Shown piece by piece: positions 1 through 5,206 of a stretch of 7,807 bases of DNA. The translations under genes were made by a program, and so were the position numbers. The notes beneath the pieces were generated by a model. That model did not search any database, was not told the DNA's origin, and worked only from the letters and a program-made list of their open reading frames with translations. Every line of letters starts with the position of its first letter. Within the stretch, counting starts at the first letter, position 1. Source of the DNA: Candidatus Alistipes excrementipullorum (GTDB lineage: Bacteria > Bacteroidota > Bacteroidia > Bacteroidales > Rikenellaceae); the NCBI GenBank assembly GCA_019113665.1, contig DXGW01000191.1, positions 1 through 7,807 on the forward strand, given 5' to 3'.

Positions 1-68
1 AACGTACGCTCGACGAGACCCTTGCGTCGGCGTGGGCATGGGAGAAGCATATCCGCGGAATAAAATAG
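1..68 (+). CDS. galE: C-terminal end of an NAD-dependent epimerase, probably UDP-glucose 4-epimerase (partial)
   Basis: Only the last 21 codons (frame starting at base 3, stop TAG at 66-68) are inside the window; the gene begins to the left. They read RTLDETLASAWAWEKHIRGI followed by K. This resembles the extreme C-terminus of GalE-type short-chain dehydrogenase epimerases, which end in a helix of the form 'tLdE..a.aW.WekkirG'. GalE interconverts UDP-glucose and UDP-galactose in the cytosol, feeding the Leloir pathway and surface glycan synthesis. No catalytic residue is visible, so the family call rests on this tail alone; other nucleotide-sugar epimerases end similarly. The two other forward frames do not read as protein here. 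The gene points towards guaD, 171 bp downstream, with no clear terminator between them. Confidence 0.55.
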   Translation, partial: RTLDETLASAWAWEKHIRGIK

Positions 69-239
69 GCCTGCGAGGCGTGGCGGGAGCCCGCCGGGCG
101 GGTCCGCAAACGGAAGGTGACGTGTACCAAAACCTTCCGGAGGTGATCCGTCACCGCCGATCGCAGCAAAACCATAAGATTCACCAATGGCCGCAGGCAG
201 GCGCCACAGCGTCGGCAACGGCCTCTAAATGATCCGTAA
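69..239 (+). ncRNA. Hairpin-rich non-coding stretch, possible structured leader of guaD
   Basis: This 171-bp GC-rich gap carries a series of predicted hairpins, found by eye. They are: 82-86 with 91-95 (5 bp, GAGC loop); 103-106 with 111-114 (4 bp, CAAA loop); 111-118 with 132-139 (8 bp perfect, 13-nt loop); and 142-146 with 151-155 (5 bp, TCCG loop). An outer 7-bp pairing of 69-75 with 192-198 would close the domain. A second pairing, 189-193 with 219-223, shares bases with that closing stem, so the two are mutually exclusive; the second sits just before the guaD start. No TAnnTTTG promoter or run of T is evident. I matched it to no riboswitch or RNA class that I know. It could be a regulatory leader, a processed RNA or only GC-rich spacer. 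No frame reads as a convincing protein. Confidence 0.3.
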
Positions 240-704
240 ATGAAAAAAGAGTACATGCGGAAAGCCATAGAGCTCTCCGCCGAAAACATCAGGAACGGCG
301 GCGGTCCGTTCGGAGCCGTGATCGTTCGCGGCGACGAGATCGTGGCCACGGGCGTGAACCGGGTGACGTGCAACTGCGACCCCACGGCCCATGCCGAGGT
401 GAGCGCCATACGTGCGGCTTCGGCCAAGCTCGGGACTTTCGACCTGAGCGGTTGTGAGATCTACACGTCGTGCGAGCCTTGCCCGATGTGCCTGGGTGCG
501 ATATACTGGGCGCATCTCGACAAGATCTACTACGCCAACACCAAGGCCGACGCCAAGGCTATCGATTTCGACGATTCGTTCATCTACGACGAGTTGGAAC
601 TCAAGCCCGAGGAGCGTCACCTGCCTTCGGAGCAGCTTATGCATGACGAGGCCTTCAAGGTCTTCGAGCAGTGGCGTGACATGGAGGACAAGGTCAAGTA
701 TTGA
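240..704 (+). CDS. guaD: Guanine deaminase (cytidine deaminase fold)
   Basis: Hydrolytically deaminates guanine to xanthine and ammonia in the cytosol, a step in purine salvage and catabolism. The 154-aa product has the layout of Bacillus-type guanine deaminase, about 155 aa. GGGPFGAVIV lies at residues 20-29. The zinc-site motif is TAHAE (His51 ligand, Glu53 proton shuttle), followed by SCEPCPMCLGAIYW with Cys81 and Cys84 as the other zinc ligands. IDFDDSFIYDE is at 108-118. The protein ends in a tyrosine (VKY); in the Bacillus enzyme a C-terminal Tyr closes over the active site of the partner subunit, and this tail separates it from tRNA adenosine deaminase TadA. The ATG at 240 directly follows an AT-rich TAAATG context with no Shine-Dalgarno, normal for Bacteroidetes. 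It follows a structured 171-bp gap and ends before a strong inverted repeat, so it is monocistronic or the last gene of a galE-guaD unit. Confidence 0.93.
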   Translation: MKKEYMRKAIELSAENIRNGGGPFGAVIVRGDEIVATGVNRVTCNCDPTAHAEVSAIRAASAKLGTFDLSGCEIYTSCEPCPMCLGAIYWAHLDKIYYANTKADAKAIDFDDSFIYDELELKPEERHLPSEQLMHDEAFKVFEQWRDMEDKVKY

Positions 705-717
705 CCCTTTGTCAGTG

Positions 718-760
718 AAAAGAGAGGAGGAAGTGCATGACGCACTTCCTCCTCTCTTTT
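718..760. terminator. Bidirectional rho-independent terminator between guaD and folC
   Basis: A perfect 19-bp inverted repeat, arms 718-736 and 742-760, encloses the 5-nt loop ATGAC. The outer ends are AAAA on the left and TTTT on the right, so the hairpin has a U-tail on either strand. It starts 14 nt after the guaD stop and lies about 110 nt beyond the folC stop on the other strand, as expected for a shared terminator between convergent genes. Confidence 0.9.
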
Positions 761-869
761 GTATGTCGCGGCGGCCCTTTTTGCGGCTGCCGTGCCTCTC
801 CGGTATGGTGGGATTGCCTCTCTCCGTTGCTGCCACGGCTTGTTCCGGACCGTCGGGCTGCGGTTGGGG

Positions 870-2159
870 CTAAAGAACCTCGGCTACAACGAAGGTGCTG
901 CCGCCGACGAAGATCATGTCCTCGGGCCGGGCCATCTCCTTTGCCCTTTCGAGGGCTTTGGCAACGGTGTCGACCGTCTCGCCATGCAGCCCGAACGTTT
1001 CGGCCCTGGCTGCGAGGTCTGCGGCCGCTACGGCGCGCTCGACGCCGGCCTGCGTGAATATGTAGTAGGCCTCTTTGGGGAAGAGCGGCAGTATCTCGTC
1101 GAGGTTCTTGTCCTTGACGAATCCGAGTACGCAGTAGAGCCGCTCGTAGCGCGAAGCCTTGAGCTGTTCGGTCACGTATTTGAGTCCGTGGGCATTGTGT
1201 CCCGTATCGCAGATGATGCACGGGTCGGTGCCGATGGTCTGCCAGCGGCCCTGGAGCGATGTCAGCTCGGCGACATTGCGTACGCCGTCGACGAATGCGC
1301 GGCGGCTGATCGTGAGCGGCGTCTCCTCATGCAGATAGTCGGCTACGGCACATGCCGTGATGATATTGCGGCGCTGGTAGTTGCCGGCAAGCCCGAGCAT
1401 CAGGCAGAAACGGTGTCCGTCGCGGTGGCGTACCACCTCGAAGTATTGCCCGTTGCCCTCGGGGCGCTGAGCCTCGACGCCGAAGACCTTCTCGGCATAT
1501 ATCACCCGTGACTTGAGTTCGGCCGCACGTGCCTCGAACACGCCGTTGCAGGCTTCGTCGGCCTCGCCGATCACCACGGGAATGCTCTTCTTGATGATTC
1601 CGGCCTTCTCGGCGGCAATCTGCGGCAGCGTATCGCCCAGCAGGGCCGTGTGTTCGAGCCCGATGTTCGTTATGACGCTCACCAGCGGGGTTATTATGTT
1701 CGTGGCGTCGAGCCTTCCGCCCAGACCCGTCTCGATGACGGCCACCTCGACGTCGCTCTGCGCGAAGTAGTCGAAGGCCAGTGCCGCCGTCATCTCGAAG
1801 AACGACAGTTCGGCGTCGAGCATGGCGTTGCGGTACTTGTCCACGAAGTTCACGATCTTCTGCTTCGAGATCATCTCGCCGTCGACGCGTATGCGCTCGC
1901 GGAAGTCGCGCAGGTGGGGCGACGTGAAGAGTCCCGTACGGTATCCGGCCTGCTGCAGTATCGAGGCGAGCATGTGCGAAACCGACCCTTTGCCGTTGGT
2001 GCCGGCCACATGTATCGTGTAGAAGTTGCGCTGCGGGTTGCCGAGCAGGCGGCAGAATTCGGTTATGCGTTCGAGCCCCGGCTTGTAGGCGCTTGCGCCC
2101 TTCTGCTGGAACGGAGGCATGGCCGAAAATAGAAATTCGAGAGTCTGGGAGTAATTCAT
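870..2159 (-). CDS. folC: Bifunctional folylpolyglutamate synthase / dihydrofolate synthase
   Basis: ATP-dependent ligase of the Mur ligase family. It adds L-glutamate to dihydropteroate to form dihydrofolate, and further glutamates to reduced folates to keep them in the cytosol. The 429-aa protein shows the full motif order: P-loop GTNGKGS at 53-59; FTSPHLRDFRERIRVDG at 78-94; the ETGLGGRLDATN block at 143-154; ITNIGLEHTALLG at 163-175; EKAGIIK at 184-190 with the lysine (K185) expected to be carbamylated; GLAGNYQRRN at 256-265 and LQGRWQ at 302-307; and DTGHNAHG at 318-325, opening the C-terminal Rossmann-like domain. It ends in GGSTFVVAEVL, typical for Bacteroidales FolC. The ATG at 2159 lies 13 nt after the lnt stop, so the two are very likely one operon. 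Dual activity is assumed from the usual bacterial arrangement; a separate synthase elsewhere cannot be excluded. Confidence 0.95.
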   Translation of the reverse strand: MNYSQTLEFLFSAMPPFQQKGASAYKPGLERITEFCRLLGNPQRNFYTIHVAGTNGKGSVSHMLASILQQAGYRTGLFTSPHLRDFRERIRVDGEMISKQKIVNFVDKYRNAMLDAELSFFEMTAALAFDYFAQSDVEVAVIETGLGGRLDATNIITPLVSVITNIGLEHTALLGDTLPQIAAEKAGIIKKSIPVVIGEADEACNGVFEARAAELKSRVIYAEKVFGVEAQRPEGNGQYFEVVRHRDGHRFCLMLGLAGNYQRRNIITACAVADYLHEETPLTISRRAFVDGVRNVAELTSLQGRWQTIGTDPCIICDTGHNAHGLKYVTEQLKASRYERLYCVLGFVKDKNLDEILPLFPKEAYYIFTQAGVERAVAAADLAARAETFGLHGETVDTVAKALERAKEMARPEDMIFVGGSTFVVAEVL

Positions 2160-2172
2160 ATGTGTGTGCGGT

Positions 2173-3729
2173 TTATTGTACGAGATAGTTTTTCTTCTTC
2201 ACGCGGTAAGCGATATAGTAGAGTACGCACAGCAGCATCAGATATTGCGAAATGCGGCCCAGATAGTCGCCGTATCGTGTGTAGATCGTTTCGCGGTTGT
2301 TGAGGGTTATGTCGGCGGTAAGTATGCCTCTCTTGTCCCAGCCGAGGCGCTCGCCGTCGTCGCCCCGTTCGGAGATGAATCCCGAGATGCCGGTGTTGGC
2401 GCTGCGGGCTATGGCTCGGCGGTGTTCGATGGCGCGCAACCGGCAGAAGGCGAACAGGCGCCTGTATCCCGGCGTATCGCCCCACCAGCCGTCGTTCGAG
2501 ACCACGAGCATGGCCTGCGCCCCGTTGCGGACGAATCCACCGTAGAAATCGCCGTAGAGGGCCTCGTAACATATCGACGGCCCGATCTTCGTGCCGTTGT
2601 TCCCGAAGGTTTCGGCGCGGGTGCCTACTCCCAGCTGTCCGACCGTTCCCCCGAGGTCTATCACCAGAAATTCGAGCCACTCGAAGAGCTTCGGCAGCGG
2701 GGTCTTCTCGACGCCGATCACCAGGCGTGACTTGTGGTATATGTCGACATTGCCGTCGGCCGTTATCTCGATCGCCGAATTGAAGAGGTCGAGGTATCCG
2801 TATGCGTCGCGGCGTGCGGTCGAGGTCTGTGTCCCTTCGGTGTATCGGCGGTATGTGTTGGCGCCCGTCACCACGGCTGCGTCGGGATTGGTGTGGAGCA
2901 GCAGACGGGCTATCGAGTCGACGACGGGTGCGGCCGTAATGGCCGGTTCGTAGAGATATTCGGTCAGGGCCGTTTCGGGCATGGCTATGAAATCCACGCC
3001 GCCGGGAGCCTGTTCTATCAGGTCGAGCAGGTTGCGGACCTGGCGGTCTACATCGCCGTGGAACTTGTCGTAACAGTCTACGTTCGGCTGCACGACGCTC
3101 ACCCTGATGCTCTCCTTTGCGGGCTTGTACGTGAGGTACATGACGGCCGATACGGCCATGGGCAGCAGGGCGGCGGCAGCGGCCGTGACGGCTGTGGTGC
3201 GGCTGCGCCGTTTCCATGCCTCGAATACGAGAATGTTGGTCACGAGCACCCATAGCGAGCCGCCGAATACGCCCGTAAACTCGTACCACTGTACGGCCCA
3301 CGGCGATTCGGAGAATCCGTTTCCGAGGATCAGCCACGGGAACGAGAACTCGCCGACGGTGTACCAGTACTCCGTAGCGATCCAGCCGGCGACCAGTAGC
3401 GTGTAAGCCAATGGTTTGTGTGCCTTTTTCGAGACCGTGTGGAACAACATGAAGGCTATCATGTTGAGGGTCGACGATGCGAGTGTCGCGGCGAATGGGC
3501 CGACCCACGTGGCGTTCCATATCCACCATATCGTTGCGGCGTTCCACAGGACGAAGGTGAGCAGAGCCCAGCCGAAGACCTTCCACCACGAACGGCGCGA
3601 GTCGTCGTACGAGTCGCTGATCCAGAGCAGGGGAACGAAGGCTATGAGCAGGGTAAGGCCGCTGAACCCGAGCCAACCGAGCGACAGCAGGGTGACGGAG
3701 CAGAGTACGGCAATTAATCTACGCGGCAT
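2173..3729 (-). CDS. lnt: Apolipoprotein N-acyltransferase
   Basis: Inner-membrane enzyme that transfers an acyl chain from a phospholipid to the N-terminal cysteine of diacylglyceryl lipoproteins, the last step of lipoprotein maturation. From the chosen start it has 518 aa, close to E. coli Lnt (512). The N-terminal ~200 residues hold several hydrophobic membrane segments, then comes a nitrilase/carbon-nitrogen hydrolase domain (about 208-475) and a final membrane segment before a basic tail. The triad is visible: Glu252 in AMPETALTEY, Lys333 in IYHKSRLVIGVE and Cys387 in GPSICYEALYGDF. VVSNDGWWGDT also fits the family. The frame is open to an ATG at 3780, but a TAnnTTTG promoter element (3756-3749) lies inside that extension. 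The ATG at 3727-3729, giving MPRRLIAVLCS, is therefore preferred and leaves a leader of roughly a dozen nt. It is followed after 13 nt by folC. Confidence 0.93.
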   Translation of the reverse strand: MPRRLIAVLCSVTLLSLGWLGFSGLTLLIAFVPLLWISDSYDDSRRSWWKVFGWALLTFVLWNAATIWWIWNATWVGPFAATLASSTLNMIAFMLFHTVSKKAHKPLAYTLLVAGWIATEYWYTVGEFSFPWLILGNGFSESPWAVQWYEFTGVFGGSLWVLVTNILVFEAWKRRSRTTAVTAAAAALLPMAVSAVMYLTYKPAKESIRVSVVQPNVDCYDKFHGDVDRQVRNLLDLIEQAPGGVDFIAMPETALTEYLYEPAITAAPVVDSIARLLLHTNPDAAVVTGANTYRRYTEGTQTSTARRDAYGYLDLFNSAIEITADGNVDIYHKSRLVIGVEKTPLPKLFEWLEFLVIDLGGTVGQLGVGTRAETFGNNGTKIGPSICYEALYGDFYGGFVRNGAQAMLVVSNDGWWGDTPGYRRLFAFCRLRAIEHRRAIARSANTGISGFISERGDDGERLGWDKRGILTADITLNNRETIYTRYGDYLGRISQYLMLLCVLYYIAYRVKKKNYLVQ

Positions 3730-3748
3730 CGTGAATGGATTTACACGG

Positions 3749-3783
3749 CAAAAGTAGTTAAATTTTATCAGAATACGCACAAA
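3749..3783 (-). promoter_or_regulatory. Bacteroidetes-type promoter of the lnt-folC operon
   Basis: On the minus strand TACTTTTG (3756-3749) matches the -7 consensus TAnnTTTG exactly. A TTTG at 3783-3780 is a possible -33 element, with a 23-nt gap that is slightly long. Transcription would start near 3742, leaving a leader of about 13 nt before the lnt ATG at 3729. Its position rules against using the ATG at 3780. Confidence 0.65.
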
Positions 3784-4115
3784 AAAACGAGAGCCGTCGC
3801 CGATTGTCGCAGGTCAGTGCTGCGCAACGTGTCCTGCATCGGCTGAGACCGTGTCGTTTCCGGCGTTTTCGGCGGACTGCCGCATAAGGACTATATTAAC
3901 CCGTATTCTTGTTTGGACAGGGAACTTTTTATCGGGTGGGCCATCTGCGTTTGCCGTTGCCAGTCATCTTTCGCTCGGGCTCTTCTTTCGCCAGCGCCAT
4001 CTTCCGTCTGTGCCTTCTTCCGTTCGTGACCGCCGGCATGCGTCTTGCCGACCGTTGCCGGCATGGCTGCTCAAAGCGGTTTTCCGTTGGCGCTGTGACA
4101 ATCCGTTTTTTGGGG
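3784..4115. other. Intergenic region upstream of lnt, no convincing gene
   Basis: No frame gives a recognisable protein. The left part has an interrupted inverted repeat: 3799-3804 pairs with 3838-3843, and 3809-3813 pairs with 3833-3837, 11 bp with a 4-nt bulge. On the minus strand it is followed 11 nt later by the T7 run at 3787-3781, which could be an imperfect terminator insulating the lnt promoter. The nonamer GCCGGCATG occurs at 4032-4040 and again at 4057-4065. Overall the stretch is pyrimidine-rich on the plus strand (3960-4030). I see no clear terminator directly after the macro-like gene that ends at 4116. Confidence 0.4.
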
Positions 4116-4499
4116 TTACTGCTGCAGGACCTTCAGAAAACGTGTCGGCAGCCAAATGTTGGCTATGCCGACGGCTTCGGCGAAGAGCGGGGCTATCTGT
4201 TCGGGCGTGAAGCCGGCTATGCCGCAACCTATCTCCGTGACGAGGAATTTCAGGTGTGGGTTTTCCCGGGCGAATGCGATGAACCGGTCGATGTACGGTT
4301 TTATCGTTTCGACACCGCCCTGCATCGTGGGAATGGCATAGCTTTGGCCCTGCAGTCCGACACCTTTTCCCCATACGGCTCCGAAACGCTGCATGGCGAA
4401 CCTCGCCGCTCCACCGCCATGCAGGCCTGCGAGGTTGCTTCCGAAGACGAAAACCTCGTCCGGCTGCAGTTCGGTTATGTTGTCGGGAGATATGCGCAT
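4116..4499 (-). CDS. Small conserved protein of a macro-domain-like family, function unknown
   Basis: The 127-aa product begins MRISPDNITELQPDE and carries VFVFGSNLAGLHGGGAA (16-32), then FGAVWGKGVGLQGQSYAIPT (39-58) and FLVTEIGCGIAGFTPEQIAPLF (85-106). The FGSN start, the glycine-rich HGGGAA loop, the QSYAIPT strand and the CGIAGF loop follow the order of phosphate- and ADP-ribose-binding loops in macro domains. I recall this family as conserved small proteins in Bacteroidetes and in phages or plasmids of other bacteria, with no established role. ADP-ribose or nucleotide binding is an inference. No signal peptide or membrane segment is visible, so it is probably cytosolic. An upstream in-frame ATG at 4541 would add 14 residues. 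The internal ATG (4497-4499) fits the usual family start and the promoter-like TAATTTCG just upstream. A long plus-strand frame across the same bases is a shadow. Confidence 0.8.
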   Translation of the reverse strand: MRISPDNITELQPDEVFVFGSNLAGLHGGGAARFAMQRFGAVWGKGVGLQGQSYAIPTMQGGVETIKPYIDRFIAFARENPHLKFLVTEIGCGIAGFTPEQIAPLFAEAVGIANIWLPTRFLKVLQQ

Positions 4500-4516
4500 G
4501 ACTCTGCTTTTTTTGC

Positions 4517-4524
4517 CGAAATTA
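4517..4524 (-). promoter_or_regulatory. Possible -7 promoter element of the macro-like gene
   Basis: TAATTTCG on the minus strand (4524-4517) differs from TAnnTTTG at one base and would place the transcript start around 4510, about 10 nt before the preferred ATG at 4499. No good -33 TTG is seen at the expected distance, so the call is weak. Confidence 0.3.
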
Positions 4525-4540
4525 CGAATAAATGCGGACA

Positions 4541-4572
4541 TTGCAGGGGCTGTCCCTATTTTAATAAATTTG
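4541..4572 (+). promoter_or_regulatory. Orphan Bacteroidetes-type promoter on the plus strand
   Basis: TAAATTTG at 4565-4572 matches the -7 consensus TAnnTTTG exactly. A TTG at 4541-4543 lies 21 nt upstream, the right distance for the -33 element. Transcription would start near 4579. No plus-strand coding gene follows until cstA at 5207, and the tRNA-Thr and its terminator lie in the opposite direction between. It may drive a small RNA, an antisense transcript through the tRNA region, or be a chance match in an AT-rich patch. Confidence 0.4.
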
Positions 4573-4594
4573 TAGCTTGAATTTTTGCTTTTAT

Positions 4595-4612
4595 CCGTAT
4601 CCGCAGATACGG
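4595..4612. repeat. 7-bp perfect inverted repeat (hairpin)
   Basis: CCGTATC at 4595-4601 and GATACGG at 4606-4612 enclose a CGCA loop. Neither strand has a T-run after it, so it is not a simple terminator. It would be the first hairpin, about 16 nt into a transcript from the plus-strand promoter ending at 4572. Confidence 0.5.
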
Positions 4613-4671
4613 GCGATGTGCCGCAATAAATAACGCTGCGCCAAACCGACAGGCGGTCATCGGCTTCGAAG

Positions 4672-4691
4672 GTCCAACAAAGTGTCCAACA
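4672..4691. repeat. Short tandem-like direct repeat GTCCAACA
   Basis: The octamer GTCCAACA occurs at 4672-4679 and again at 4684-4691, a 12-nt period, about 90 bp beyond the 3' end of tRNA-Thr. On the other strand it reads TGTTGGAC twice. Repeats of this kind can be binding sites or remnants of an integrated element; nothing else here decides between them. Confidence 0.45.
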
Positions 4692-4740
4692 TTTTGCCTC
4701 TTAGGCGTGTTTTAGGGTTGTTTTTGGCCTGTATGACCAC

Positions 4741-4773
4741 AAAAAAAGAGGTCGCATCGAAATGTAACCTCTT
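4741..4773 (-). terminator. Rho-independent terminator of tRNA-Thr
   Basis: Read on the minus strand, AAGAGGT (4752-4746 partner arm at 4773-4767) forms a 7-bp stem with a short inner CAT/ATG stem capped by a TTCG tetraloop, followed by seven T (4747-4741). It begins 10 nt after the tRNA 3' end. Confidence 0.8.
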
Positions 4774-4782
4774 GATTTTGAG

Positions 4783-4854
4783 AGCCGAATCCGAGACTTG
4801 AACTCGGGACCCCTTCATTACGAGTGAAGTGCTCTACCACTGAGCTAATTCGGC
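4783..4854 (-). tRNA. tRNA-Thr (anticodon CGT)
   Basis: A complete 72-nt cloverleaf on the minus strand. The acceptor stem is GCCGAAT with ATTCGGC (4790-4784) and T as discriminator at 4783. The D arm is GCTC-AGTGGTA-GAGC. The anticodon arm is CTTCA-CTCGTAA-TGAAG with anticodon CGT at 4822-4820, reading ACG codons. The variable loop has 5 nt (GGGTC) and the T arm is CCGAG-TTCAAGT-CTCGG. CCA is not encoded; the following bases are CTC. It has its own promoter upstream and a terminator downstream, so it is a single-gene unit. Confidence 0.97.
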
Positions 4855-4885
4855 CTTCGGCGGGTTTTATTACCCGTTCGGGGTG

Positions 4886-4917
4886 CAAATATCGTAAAAA
4901 ATTTTCGATAAAATCAA
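4886..4917 (-). promoter_or_regulatory. Promoter of tRNA-Thr
   Basis: On the minus strand GATATTTG (4893-4886) matches the TAnnTTTG -7 element except at the first base. A TTGA lies 20 nt upstream (4917-4914), the expected -33 position. The start would fall about 25 nt before the mature tRNA 5' end at 4854. Confidence 0.55.
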
Positions 4918-5206
4918 GAATTAATGCAGGAATTTGCGAAAAAGAGCCGTTTTTTGTCGCTTTTTGGCTATATTCGCCATGCCGAATCGCCCGAGCAGGT
5001 TGTATTTTCACCTGCAAAGGCTGCCATATCGCCAATGTATCAGGCACTATGCCCTCTCCGACATTGTGATGCCGGAGGCGTGCCGTGCCGGTACCGGTCT
5101 GTATGGCGGTAGCAGGTGTGCCGGTCTGCATATGTTGCGGACCCGGAGATGCCCGAATGACGACAAGGCGGAGGATTAACCTTATAACAACATAAAAACA
5201 GTCTGA
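4918..5206. other. Intergenic region upstream of cstA
   Basis: No frame here reads as a real protein. The best plus-strand promoter-like octamer is TATATTCG at 4969-4976, one base off consensus and lacking a well placed -33 element, so the cstA promoter is not assigned. There is a 22-bp dyad at 5056-5077, a perfect 10-bp palindrome CCGGTACCGG near 5089-5098, and an imperfect repeat of 'CCGGTCTG-ATG' near 5093-5132. The last 30 bases before cstA are A-rich without a Shine-Dalgarno, a normal Bacteroidetes translation start. Confidence 0.4.
5056..5077. promoter_or_regulatory. 22-bp dyad symmetry upstream of cstA, operator candidate
   Basis: CTCCG at 5056-5060 mirrors CGGAG at 5073-5077, with inner CAT/ATG halves and only one mismatch in the arms. 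It lies about 130 bp before the cstA start. It could be a regulator binding site or an RNA hairpin in a long leader. No T-run follows. Confidence 0.3.

Noticed and set aside
111..155. Possible SRP RNA or cobalamin riboswitch core in the guaD leader
   Set aside because: The bases GGAAGGTGA loosely recall both, but the conserved SRP tetraloop context and the B12-box sequence are absent.
32..232. A 66-codon plus-strand frame over the galE tail and the guaD leader
   Set aside because: Composition is not protein-like and it overlaps the galE end in another frame; the region is better explained as structured non-coding sequence.
225..836. A 203-codon minus-strand frame antisense to guaD
   Set aside because: It runs through the guaD terminator hairpin and across the guaD zinc-site codons; its sequence resembles no protein family.
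2156..3676. A 506-codon open frame on the minus strand overlapping lnt
   Set aside because: Different frame of the same strand as lnt; the product is arginine/histidine-rich with no motif, while lnt has the full catalytic triad.
3909..4580. A 223-codon plus-strand frame antisense to the macro-like gene
   Set aside because: It starts at a TTG with no good promoter and has no recognisable domain; the minus strand encodes a conserved family across 4116-4499.
4595..4612. Hairpin considered as a terminator of the plus-strand orphan transcript
   Set aside because: No T-run follows on either strand.
4924..5112. Small plus-strand frames between tRNA-Thr and cstA
   Set aside because: No start context, no conserved feature and ordinary chance length for this GC content.
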